DNA from: Apostichopus californicus
Lineage: Eukaryota > Echinodermata > Holothuroidea > Aspidochirotida > Stichopodidae
Reading direction: 5' to 3'
Assembly (NCBI GenBank): GCA_020650975.1
Contig: JAIPMN010047251.1
Location: forward strand, 1 to 22,063
Length of the DNA: 22,063 nucleotides
The notes beneath the pieces were generated by a model. The model searched no databases, was not told the DNA's origin, and was given only the letters and a program-made list of their open reading frames with translations. Position 1 is the first letter of the stretch. Each line of letters starts with the position of its first letter. Of the stretch, positions 10,840 to 20,436 are shown piece after piece. The position numbers and the translations under genes were made by a program.

Positions 10840-11762
10840 GACAAGCAGACAACCAGACACGCAGACAACAAGACACGCAGACAACCAGACATAGAGACAT
10901 AGAGACAACCAGACACGCAGACAAACAGACAACCAGACACGCAGACAGCCGGACACGCAGACAATCAGACACGCAGACAACCAGACACGCAGACAACGGT
11001 ACCAGACACGCAGACAATCAAACACGCAGATAACCAGACACAGAGACAACCAGACACGCAGACAAACAGACAACCAGACCCGCAGACAACCAGACACGCA
11101 GACAACCAGACAACCAGACACGCAGACAACCAGGCAATCAGACAAACAGACACGCAGACAATCAAACACGCAGACAACCAGACACAGAGACAACCAGACA
11201 CGCAGACAAACAGTCAACCAGACACGCAGACAACCAGACACGCAGACAACCAGACAACCAGACAATCAGACACGCAGACAACCAGACAATCAGACACGCA
11301 GACAACCAGACAAGCAGAAAACAGACAATCAGACACGCAGACAATCAGAAAAACAGACAACCATACACGTAGACAATTAGATTCGCAGCAACCAGACACG
11401 CAGACAACCAGACACACAGACAACCAGACACGAAGATAACCAGACACGAAGACAACCAGACACGTAGACAGTCAAACACGCAGACAACCAGACACAGAGA
11501 CAACCAAACACGCAGACAACCAGACAACCAGACACACAGACAACCAGACACGCAGACAACCAGACACGCAGACAATCAGACACGCAGACAACCAGACAAT
11601 CAGACAACCAGACACGCAGACAACCAGACACATAGACAAACAGACAAACAGACACGCAGACAACCAGACACGTAGACAACCAGACACGTAGACAACCAGA
11701 CACGCAGACAACCAGACACACAGAAAACAAGGCTCGTAGATAACCAGACACATAGACAATCA
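10840..11762 (+). repeat. Satellite 1 right sub-domain dominated by CAGACAAC modules
   Basis: From about 10840 the mixture of AAT and AAC modules gives way mostly to CAGACAACCAGACACG, with inserts such as ATAGAGACA and CAGAGACA. The composition change suggests a separate, possibly later, local amplification. The minus strand is open for longer here (for example 10837-11265) because the AAT module, which creates TGA on that strand, is scarcer. Confidence 0.6.
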
Positions 11763-14700
11763 TATGAATAGGATTAATCTATGGTTATATGTGGATTGGA
11801 ATATTTATGAATAGTATTTAGCTTTTAATATCTGTGGCTTAGGATACTAACGAATAGGATTAAACTATGAATATCTGTGGCTTCGAATACTTACGAATAG
11901 GATTAATATATGAATATCTGTTGCATATAATACCTATGAATAGACTTAAGCTATGAATATCTGTTGCTAAGAATACTTACGAATAGGATTAGGCTATGGA
12001 TATCTGTGGCTTAGGATTAAACTAGGAATATCTGTGGATTAGAATACTAACGAATAGGTTAAATCTATGTATATCTCTGGCTTTGAATACTACCAAATAA
12101 ATTAAATTATGAATATCTGTGGCTTATAATACTTATGAAAAGGAGTAATCTATGAATATATGTGGAATAGAATACCTATGAATAGACTTAAGCTATGAAT
12201 ATCTGTTGCTTAGAATACTTAAGAAAAATATTGACCTATGAATATCTGTGGCTTAGAATACTTATGAATAGGAGTAAACTATGAATATCTATGGCTTAGA
12301 ATACTTACGAATCTATTAAACTATGAATATTTGTTGCTTAGAATACTAACGAATAGGGTTTATCTATCCATATTTGTGGCTTAGATTACTTACGATTAGG
12401 ATTAATCTATGAATGTCTGTGGCTTAAAATACTTACGAATAGGATAAAGCTATGGATATCTGTGGCTTAGGATTAAACTTGGAATATCTGTGTCTTAGAA
12501 TACATAGGAATAGTATTAATCTATGAATATCTGTGGCTTAGAATACTAACAAATAGGATTAATCTATACATATCTCTGGCTTTGAATACTTACGAATAGG
12601 ATTATTCTATGAATAAATGTGGCTTAGGATTCTTATGAATAGGATTAAACTATAAATATTTGTGGCTTAGAATACTTACGAATAGGGTTAATCTATGAAT
12701 ATTTGTGGCTTAAATTGAATTAAACTATGAATATCTGTGTCTTAGAATACTTAGGAATAGTATTAATATATGAATATCTGTGGCTTAGAATACTAACGAA
12801 TAGGATTAAACTATGAATATCTGTGGCTTAGAATACTAACGAATAGGATAAATCTTTGTATATCTTTGGCTTTGAATTTTTATTAATAGGATAATTCTAA
12901 GAATATCTGTGGCTTAGAACACCTATGAATAGACTTAAGCTATGAATATCTGTGGCTTAGAATTCTTATGAATAGGTCTGAACTATGAATATTTGTGGCT
13001 TAGATTACTTACAAAAAGTATTAAACTATGAATATATGTGTCTTAGAATACTAACGAATAGGATTAAATTATGAATATCTGTGGCTTAGAATACTAACGA
13101 ATAGGATAAATCTTTGTGTATCTTTGGCTTTGAATATTTATGAATAGGATAATTCTAAGAATATTTGTGGCTTAAAATACTTACGAATAGTAGTAATTTA
13201 TGAATTACCCGTGGCTTAGAATTCTTAAGAATAAGATTAAACTATGTATATCTCTGGCTTTGAATACTTACTAATAGGATTATTCTATGAATATCTGTCG
13301 CTTAGAATTCTTATGAATAGGATAAAACTATAAATATTTGTGGCTTACAATACTTACGAATAGGGTTAATCTATGAATATTTGTGGCTTAGATTGGATTA
13401 AACTATGAATATCTGTGGCTTAGAATACTTAAGAATAAGATTAAACTATGAACATTTGTGGCTTAGATTACTTACAAATAGTATTAAACTATGAATATCT
13501 GTGGCTTCGAACACTAACGAATAGGATTAATCTATGTATATCTTTGGCTTTGAATATTTATATATATATTTATATATATATTTTGAATGTCTGTGGCTGG
13601 AAATACTTACGAATAGGATTAAGCTATGGATATCTGTGGCTTAGGATTAAACTAGGCATATCTGTGTCTTAGAATACTTAAGAATAAGAATAATTTATGA
13701 ATATCTGTGGCTTTGAATACTTCAGAATAGGAGTTATCTATGAATATCTGTGGCTTAGAATACTTACGAATCGAATTAAACTCTGAATATTTGTGGCTAG
13801 AATACTAACAAATAGGGTTTATCTATGCATATATTACGATTAGGATTAATCTATGAATGTCTGTAGCTGAAAATACTTACGAATAGGATTAAGCTATGGA
13901 TATCTGTGGCTTAGGATTAAACTATGAATATTTGTGGCTTAGAATACTAACAAATAGGGTTTATCTATGCATATTTGTGTCTTAGGTTTCTTAAGATTAG
14001 GATTAATCTATGAATGTCTGTGGCTGAAAATACTTACGAATAGGATTAAGCTATGGATATCTGTAGCTTAGGATTAAAGTAGGAATATCTGTGTCTTAGA
14101 ATACTTACGCATAGTTTTAAACTATGAATATCTGTGGCTTAGAATACTAACGAATAGGATTACTCTATGTATATCTTTGGCTTTGAATATTTATGAATAG
14201 GATAATTCTATGAATATCTGTGGCATAGAATACCTACGAATAGACTTAAGCTATGAATATCTGTCGCTTAGAATATTTACTGATAGGATAAAACTATAAA
14301 TATCTGTGGTTTAGAATACTTAAGAATAAGATTAAACTATGAATATCTGTGGCTTAGATTTCTTATGCGTAGGATTAAACAATGAATATTTGTGGCTTAG
14401 AATACTTACGAATCGAATTGAACTATGAATACCATTGGCTCAGTATACTTATGAATAGGAGTTATCTATGAATATCTGTGGCTTAGAATACTTAAGACTA
14501 AGATTAAACTATGAATATCTGTGGCTTAGAATACTTATGAAAAGGAGTATGCCTAATCTATGAATATATGTGGCTTAGAATACTTAAGAATAAGATTAAT
14601 CTATGAATGTCTGTCGCTTAGAATACTAACAAATATGATTGAGCTACGGATGTCTGTGGCTTAGAATACTTAAAAATAAGATTAAACTATGAATATGTGT

Positions 14701-16185
14701 GACTTAGAATACTAAAGAATAGTATTAAACTAGGAATATCTGTGTCTTAGAATACTTACGAGTAGAATTAAATATGAATATCTGTGGCTTAGAAAACTAA
14801 CACCTAGGATTAATCTATGAATATCTGTGGCTTAGAATACTTAAGACTAAGATTAAACTATAAATATTTGTGGCTTAGAATACTTACGAATAGGGTAAGT
14901 CTATGAATATTTGTTGCTTAGATTACTTACGAATATGAATAAGCTATGAATATCTGTCGCTTAGAATTCTTATGAATAGGATTAAACTATGAATATTTGT
15001 GACTTAGAATACTTACGAATAGGATTAAGCTATGGATATTTGTGGCTTAGGATTAAACTAGGAATATCTTTGCCTGAGAATACTTACGAATAGTATTAGA
15101 CTAGGAATATCTGTGTCTTAGAATACTTACGAGTAGAATTAATCTATGAATATCTGTGGCTTCGAATACTTAAGAATAGGCCTCAGCTAAGAATATATGT
15201 CGCTTAGAATATGTACGGATAGGATAAAACTATAAATATCTGTGGCTTAGAATACTTAAGAATAAGATGAAACTATGAATATCTGTGGCTTAGAATTCTT
15301 ATGGGTAGGATTAAACAATGAATATTTGTGGCTTAGAATACTTACGAATCGAATTGAACTATGAATATCATTGGCTCAGTTTTCTTATGAATAGGAGTAA
15401 TCTATGAATATCTGTGGCTTAGAATACTTAAGACTAAGATTAAAATATAAATATTTGTAGCTTAGAATACTTACGAATAGGGTAAGTCTATGGATATCTG
15501 TCGCTTAGAATACTTAAGAATAAGATTAAACTATAAATATCTGTGGCTTAGAATTCTTATGAATAAGATTAAACTATGAATATCTGTGGCTTAGAATACT
15601 TAAGAACAAGATTAAACTATGAATATCTGTTGCTTAGAATTGTTATGAATAGGATTAAACTATGAATATATGTGGCTTAGAATTCTTACGAATAGGATTA
15701 AGCTATGTATATTTGTGGCTTAGGATTAAACTAGGAATATCTGTGTCTTAGAATACTTACGAATAGTATTAAACTGGGAATATCTGTGTCTTAGAATACT
15801 TACGAGTAGAATTAATCTATCAATACATATGGCTTAGAATGCTAACAAATAGGATTAATCTATACATATCTCTGGCTTAGAATACTTACTAATAGGATTA
15901 TTCTATGAATAAATGTGGCTTAGGATTCTTATGAATAGGACTAAACTTTAATATTTGTGGCTTACAATACTTACGAATAGGGTTAATCTATGAATATTTG
16001 TGGCTTAGATTGGATTAAACTATGAATATCTGTGGCTTAGAATACTAACGAATAGGATCAATCTATGTATATCTCTGGCTTTGAATACTAACGAATAGAA
16101 TTAAACTATGAATATCTGTTGCTTAGAAATACTTAAGAATAAGATTAATCTATGAATATCTGTGGCTTAGAATACTTACAAATAC
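11763..16185 (+). repeat. Satellite 2: 43-bp unit, roughly 100 copies
   Basis: The unit can be written CTATGAATATCTGTGGC followed by TTAGAATACTTACGAATAGG and ATTAAA, 43 bp in all; for example the GAATAT block recurs at 13030 and 13073. Individual copies differ by substitutions (TACTTACG/TACTAACG, CTGTGGC/CTGTGTC, TATGAA/TATGGA) and occasional indels. A 28-bp short unit recurs. About 4.4 kb divided by 43 gives roughly 103 copies. There is no spacer between it and satellite 1. Short open frames such as 13448-13672 merely translate the unit and are not called. Confidence 0.96.
13556..13582 (+). repeat. TA-dinucleotide expansion inside satellite 2
   Basis: TTTATATATATATTTATATA interrupts a satellite 2 unit just after the TTTGAATATTTA variant. 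It looks like local slippage growth from the TATTTAT already present in that variant. Confidence 0.75.
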
Positions 16186-17000
16186 CCTAACATTATAGAT
16201 ATATCTATTTAAATAAGTGGCCTACAACACCAATATAATAGCTGTATCTATGAATATATGTAGCCTACAATACTAACGTATAATAGATGTAGATCCCTAT
16301 CTATGAATATGTTTAACATAACAGCTGTATCTATGAATGTCTGTAGCCTACAACACCAACATTACAGCTGTATCTATGAATATATGTGGCCTGCAACACT
16401 AACATAATAGATGTATCTATGAATATCTGTGGCCTCCAACACTAACATAATAGATGTATCTATGAATATCTGTGGCCTCTAACACTAACATAACATATGT
16501 ATCTATGAATATATGTGGCCTACAACACTAACAAACAGCTCTATCTATGAATATTTGTTGCATGCAACCCTTAAATTATAGATATATCTATTAAAATAAG
16601 TGGCCTACAGCACCAATATAATAGATGTATCTATGAATATATGTGGCCTACAATACTAACATATAATAGATGTAGATCCCTATCTATGAATATATTTAAC
16701 ATAACAGCTGTATCTATGAATGTATGTGGCCTACAACACCAACATAACAGCTGTATCTATGAATATATGTGGCCTGCAACACTAACATAATAGATTTATC
16801 TATGAATTTATGTGGCCTCCAACACTAACATAACATATGTATCTATGAATACATGTGGCCTACAACACTAACAAAACAGTTTCATCTATGAGTATCCGTG
16901 GCCTTCAACACCTGCCAACAAAACAGCTGTATCTATGAATATATGTGGCCTACAATACTGACTAAACAGTTGTATCAATCAATATATACACTACAACAAT
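16186..17000 (+). repeat. Satellite 3: second 43-bp family, sister of satellite 2
   Basis: The unit is CTATGAATATATGTGGCC followed by TACAACACTAACATAACAG and CTGTAT, 43 bp, about 19 copies. The first 17 bases are nearly the same as in satellite 2. By an ungapped hand alignment about 30 of 43 consensus positions agree, so the families are related by descent. A longer pattern with distinctive blocks (GATATATCTATT..AAATAAGTGG, TAGATGTAGATCCCTATC) repeats with a shift of 383 bp (16198 and 16581), a higher-order unit of about nine monomers. The array decays at about 16980-17000. Confidence 0.93.
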
Positions 17001-17101
17001 AGAGCATTAATAAGCTTACATTTTTTTTACATTAATACAAACAACTTGTGACAAGCGTGAAACAATGTTGTGATAATTGGATAACATACTGTATACTAAC
17101 A

Positions 17102-17290
17102 TCACCGAAAAGTGCACATAGCAAATTGACCTTGACACGGTTCTATTTTCAGGATCGGTTGTAGTTGGTGTAACCGGTTCCAGAATGCCTCGGTATGGTC
17201 TTTCTTTGACGATACCGTCAAAACCTCATCGAGAATGGAATCGACATCGGCAGGTATGGAACTGCCGTTCGGTATAGTGCGTTTGTACAT
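17102..17290 (-). CDS. Weak candidate exon, unknown product
   Basis: A 62-codon frame with an ATG start, containing IPADVDSILDEVLTV and NRLHQLQPILKIEP. Its mixture of charged and hydrophobic residues looks more like ordinary protein than the AT-rich junk around it. I recognise no family. No strong acceptor precedes it. A modest donor-like AAGGTCAAT lies inside it at about 17130 on the minus strand. It overlaps a second open frame (17226-17447), which may mean a frameshifted relic, for example of a mobile element. A chance frame remains quite possible. Confidence 0.15.
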   Translation of the reverse strand: MYKRTIPNGSSIPADVDSILDEVLTVSSKKDHTEAFWNRLHQLQPILKIEPCQGQFAMCTFR

Positions 17291-18330
17291 ATAAATACAC
17301 TGGTTGTATTATCTCTTTCGTGGTCTTCCGTTCGCAATTATTTTGCGCAAGTTCATAAGTTATATCTAAGTCATACTTTTTCGCGAATGGAAGATAAAGT
17401 ATGGTGGAATGCCAAGGGAATGTATGTGGTTGGAAAAGTAAAACCAAACGAGCTGATGTTTAGAACATTTCTTCGAGATATTTCCTAACGAGGCACGGTG
17501 TGGATAATTGGGTGAAACGCTTGTACTCAGGCGACATACTTTCATGAAAGCAAAATTAGTTACTGTTTCGCTGAAAAATAGGTCTTTTAATGAATGAGAT
17601 ATTTAAAAACAAAAGTTTTACTGAACTATAAATGCAAGTGTAATGTCATAGTAGCGCCTTCAGCTACATCATAATGTTTCCCCCAAAAAATCTTAACAAA
17701 CGTGCGCTTGCTGTAAAAACAAAATTGAAAAGTGGTGTACAGCAAAATCCTACATTTGTTCTTTTCGCCATCATCGATGAAGATACAAGTGAGCTACGAG
17801 GCAAAGGAAATTATGGATACTTTCGTGGTCTTCAAATTTGAAGAACGTGGAGAGAACGTAGAGGCATGCGCTAAATATTGTTTTCTCTTAAGGAGAATGA
17901 AATGTCATATTTCTTTTAATCGCTGGTTTGAGTTGATCCACTTATCCGCGAGATAAGTTATGGGAATTTGTTATGAGAATGGAATTAAGAAATTAAGCAC
18001 GTTTTGTAGCGATTAAATTTGTTTAATTTCCCATTGTAATTAGATACTTAAAAATTGTTTAAATAAGTCCGAGTTTTAAGTACCCTTTTTTTTCATCGAT
18101 AGAATAAATGGCTCATCTTGACTATGCGTAGTTAGTTTGGAATTACAAATAACTATTTATAATTACGTTGTAATTTGTAATTCATTACCCTTTGTTTCAT
18201 ATCCGTTGAGTAAATGGTTTAAATGGGTCTCAAATGGGGTCTCAATATACATCAATAAATTGTTTGAGTGCGACTTCTTCCAATGTTAGTAAGACGATCC
18301 GGAACATTTAGTATTGACAAAGTGTACTCA

Positions 18331-18396
18331 CGGTTTTTCTTCTTCATCTGTTCCCTTCCTTCCCCTTGGTCCCCTTACTGTCCCTAGATACTTACC
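18331..18396 (+). other. Pyrimidine tract with acceptor AG, overlapping a minus-strand donor motif
   Basis: On the plus strand a C/T-rich tract of about 55 bases ends CCCTAG (AG at 18386-18387), a strong-looking 3' splice site. Directly after it, ATACTTAC (18388-18395) reads GTAAGTAT on the minus strand, a near-ideal 5' splice site ending a possible minus-strand open stretch (18396-18616). Only one of the two readings, or neither, is likely to be used. The plus-strand frames after the acceptor stop within about 20 codons. Confidence 0.3.
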
Positions 18397-18573
18397 ACGG
18401 ACCGGCGAAGTAAAAGATCAGTCGATCACCACGATTGACAAATAGAATCCGACACAACTTAGATTGGAAATAAAGATATCCCTTGAATATATCCAGGGCA
18501 AGGGAATTCAAAATGGCGCCGTTTGATTGTTTGGTTCGGTACGGCGTATAGGCAGAGAGGCTCCTGATCCTCA

Positions 18574-18955
18574 CGTATTTAGTTCCAAAAATCCTTAATT
18601 TCGTTCCGAAAATCATAAATTTAGTTCCAAATATCCTGAATTTTGTTGCGATATCCTGTATTTAGTTCCAAAAATAGTGAATTTCTTTCCGAAAATCCTG
18701 TATTTAGTTTCAAAATTCCTGGATTTAGTTCCGAAATCCTGTATTTAGTTCCGAAATTCCTGAATGTAGTTCCGAAATTCCTGAATTTAGTTCCGAAATT
18801 CCTGAATTTAGTTCCGAAAATCCTGTATTTAGTTCCAAAATTCCTGAATTTAGTTCCGAAATTCTTGAATTTAGTTCCAAAAATTGTAAATAGCGTTACA
18901 AAAATTGTGTATTTAGTTCAAAAAATCATTAATTTAGTTCCGAAAATCCTGTTTT
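18574..18955 (+). repeat. 20-21 bp tandem array (about 18 copies)
   Basis: The unit reads TTTAGTTCCGAAATTCCTGA plus one A. Most units are 21 bp and some are 20 or 22. Copies differ at the AATTCCTGAA/AATCCTGTAT segment and by CCGAA/CCAAA. A solitary related block lies at 19001-19017. The unit begins close to the start of the region and decays at both ends, as expected of a small satellite. Confidence 0.92.
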
Positions 18956-19095
18956 TAATATCTTTACGGATCCAATTAGCCTCCGAGAACGTAAGCAAGT
19001 CCTGTATTTACTTCCGAATTACGGTAATGTGGGCATCGAAAATTGAGACCATGATATATTGCCGAAATCTCCGGTATGTCGAATTTTTAGAATAA
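18643..19095 (+). other. Heptad-repeat open frame over the 21-bp array
   Basis: Because 21 bp equals seven codons, one plus-strand frame stays in register and reads VPKFLNL with variants (VPKILYL, VPKIVNS, VQKIINL) for about a dozen heptads. Hydrophobic residues alternate so that one face would be apolar, as in an amphipathic helix or short coiled coil. The frame opens with TTG codons and has no ATG before the repeats, so a normal eukaryotic start is lacking unless an upstream exon supplies it. The part after 18955 is unrelated sequence. A by-product of the satellite is more likely than a gene. Confidence 0.6.
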
Positions 19096-19612
19096 TAAGC
19101 TCCATATTGTTACAAGAGTTGGAATTAGTCGCATTGACTTATACCAGATTAAATTCTCCAGCAGCTTGCTCATGTAGAATAAACGCGAGTTATTCCGGTT
19201 GCATTATCTGCCAATGATAATATATATAATATTGCTCAACTGTAAACCGCGATAAGGAACATTTGTCCACAAATATTGTTGGTACTGTGGAGAAGATAAT
19301 CCATTCCGAAGTGTGCAAATGAAGTAACTATTTAAGAAAGGTCACCCAAAATAGAGCCTATGTAACAAACAACTTGTTTCACTCTAAACCCCAGTCCCAT
19401 TGAAGGTATAGTGGTTAAGTTAACGTCTGCTTATAAAGGCTATATACTGAAAGCACACGTACAGTGTATACAGACAGGCCTGTACGTGTAGGTCTATACA
19501 GTACAGCAATAGATCAGATACACAAGTCTTTATCTTTTTCGTATGGGAGTATAGATGTTAATTTAAATAACAATATAGCAGTAAAATTCCTGCATACTTT
19601 GATGAATAGCTG
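18956..19612. other. Unique spacer with one inverted repeat
   Basis: AT-rich sequence without a supported gene. It contains the 10-bp inverted repeat at 19455-19489, a short AT-rich TATATATAATATT stretch near 19220, and no other structure I can identify. Confidence 0.45.
19455..19489. repeat. 10-bp inverted repeat with 15-base loop
   Basis: ACACGTACAG (19455-19464) and CTGTACGTGT (19480-19489) are exact reverse complements. Related TATACAG and TACAG pieces lie in the loop and just downstream, so the segment is a local cluster of GTAC/TATACAG words. It could be a terminal relic of a small transposon or chance. Confidence 0.5.
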
Positions 19613-19825
19613 ATGAACACACAAGCTGGTAACGACATTCGTGATTATCTGGATCAAGGTATACTTACCCTGCCTGATCTAGCCTTGATGCGATTAATCC
19701 GACCACTGAAAAACAGAAACACAAAGAGTAAAGCCTCTTACAACAGTTTGGATGAAAGCATCATGCAAACTGAACGAATACCCAAGTTTCGCCGCCAAAG
19801 AAAGGAGGACAAAAAACAAAAATGA
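19613..19825 (+). CDS. Candidate small or terminal-exon coding region, unknown product
   Basis: A 70-codon frame from an ATG to TGA. The N-terminal half (DIRDYLDQGILTLPDLALM) is mixed acidic and hydrophobic and could be helical. The C-terminal end is strongly basic (KFRRQRKEDKKQK) and resembles a nuclear-localisation or nucleic-acid-binding tail. An in-frame TAG lies six bases before the ATG. That TAG is also an AG that could serve as a splice acceptor, so the frame could be a last exon, but the tract before it is not pyrimidine rich. An internal AAGGTATAC at about 19657 is donor-like and could end an exon instead. I do not recognise the family. There is no signal peptide or membrane segment. 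It is the most gene-like short frame in the window, still with low certainty. Confidence 0.3.
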   Translation: MNTQAGNDIRDYLDQGILTLPDLALMRLIRPLKNRNTKSKASYNSLDESIMQTERIPKFRRQRKEDKKQK

Positions 19826-20088
19826 TTTAGCTTCATATTGGCTATGTTGTATTTACACTAATTAATTGTGAGCGGTAAACAAACTAACTTTCCCGTACCA
19901 TTATGAATATCCCTGGACACTTTATTCTTCTCATATCATAACGATCAAGTTATATCTTCTGAATTTCTTGCACAGATTTGAATAGATAAGTCTTATATTA
20001 CACCTTTGATCAGAATTCTTTAGTTGGATTTGCCTCTGACGGCGAGTTATGGAAATATATGACTGTAAGACCGACAATGCCTGTATGG

Positions 20089-20096
20089 TGACGTCA
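20089..20096. promoter_or_regulatory. Consensus CRE (TGACGTCA), first copy
   Basis: A perfect palindromic cAMP-response element, the classical binding site of CREB/ATF bZIP dimers in animals. It is supported only by the motif and by a second identical copy 348 bp downstream. Confidence 0.35.
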
Positions 20097-20245
20097 CACA
20101 TATTTAATGTGAGATATTTTGATTTCGAATTTATTGGGAACCAATCAAATATATTTATTAAATCTATTGAGATCGGTCAATACTTAATGAAAGTTAAATT
20201 GAAATTTACGGACGCGGTTAAAATAGAATGGATTAATTCCCGTAT

Positions 20246-20353
20246 ATATCTTTTTTTTGTTTTCTCCTTTCAGGGAAAATGATTTCAGAAGACATTTTGG
20301 TGGCTACTAGGTCATGTTTGGGAAGCAGACAACAAACGACAAACTGCAACTGA
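20246..20353 (+). other. Strong splice-acceptor-like tract and possible terminal exon
   Basis: A 25-base T/C tract ends TCCTTTCAG (AG at 20272-20273), close to the animal 3' splice-site consensus. An AT-rich GATTAATT that could host a branch point lies just upstream. In one frame the sequence after it reads KMISEDILVATRSCLGSRQQ and continues a few residues to a TGA at 20351-20353. It could be a short last coding exon or the start of an untranslated exon. There is no matching donor that I can identify with confidence upstream. Confidence 0.35.
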
Positions 20354-20436
20354 ATTATTATGATGAATAAGCCTACACGAAACACAACAAATTATTTTAG
20401 TTATCCTCTGATCTCTCTCCCCGGATTTCGTCACAA

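Larger units (their letters stand above)
5055..11762 (+). repeat. Satellite 1: CAGACANN module, 8/16-bp period
   Basis: About 6.7 kb built from an 8-bp module CAGACA followed by CG, AT or AC. Modules are most often paired as CAGACAATCAGACACG or CAGACAACCAGACACG. The plus strand is very poor in T and rich in A, a marked strand asymmetry. Common variants replace the CG by TG or CA, or change the spacing with short inserts such as ATAGAGACA. Longer marker blocks recur and reveal segmental duplication inside the array. No typical transposon features interrupt it. The unit has no stop codon in any plus-strand frame, so long reading frames are expected by construction. The right edge fuses directly to satellite 2 at about 11762. 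Confidence 0.97.
17001..18573. other. Unique AT-rich flank, only weak coding hints
   Basis: No gene is confirmed. Two overlapping minus-strand frames (17226-17447 and 17102-17290) and one plus-strand frame (17732-17956, no ATG at its start) have protein-like composition but no recognisable domain. A pyrimidine-rich tract ends in CCCTAG at 18387. The sequence around 18081-18215 contains a diverged repeat of ACCCTTT...AATGG spaced by about 105 bp. Nothing else is evident. Confidence 0.45.

Noticed and set aside
5055-11762. CRISPR-like repeat-spacer array
   Set aside because: Units are continuous with no unique spacers, and all other features point to a eukaryotic genome.
5351-11763. Many minus-strand frames of 60-140 codons rich in C, L, V and S, resembling membrane segments
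   Set aside because: They are the reverse translation of the CAGACANN module. The apparent hydrophobicity is a composition effect of the satellite.
13448-13672. 74-codon plus-strand frame in satellite 2
   Set aside because: It only translates the 43-bp unit and the TA expansion.
17732-17956. 74-codon plus-strand frame
   Set aside because: It begins with GTG, not ATG, has no recognisable domain, and the internal ATG leaves only about 60 codons. A chance frame is most likely.
19610-19650. CTGATGA, which could be a hammerhead ribozyme core
   Set aside because: No GAAA box and no matching helices occur at the required spacing.
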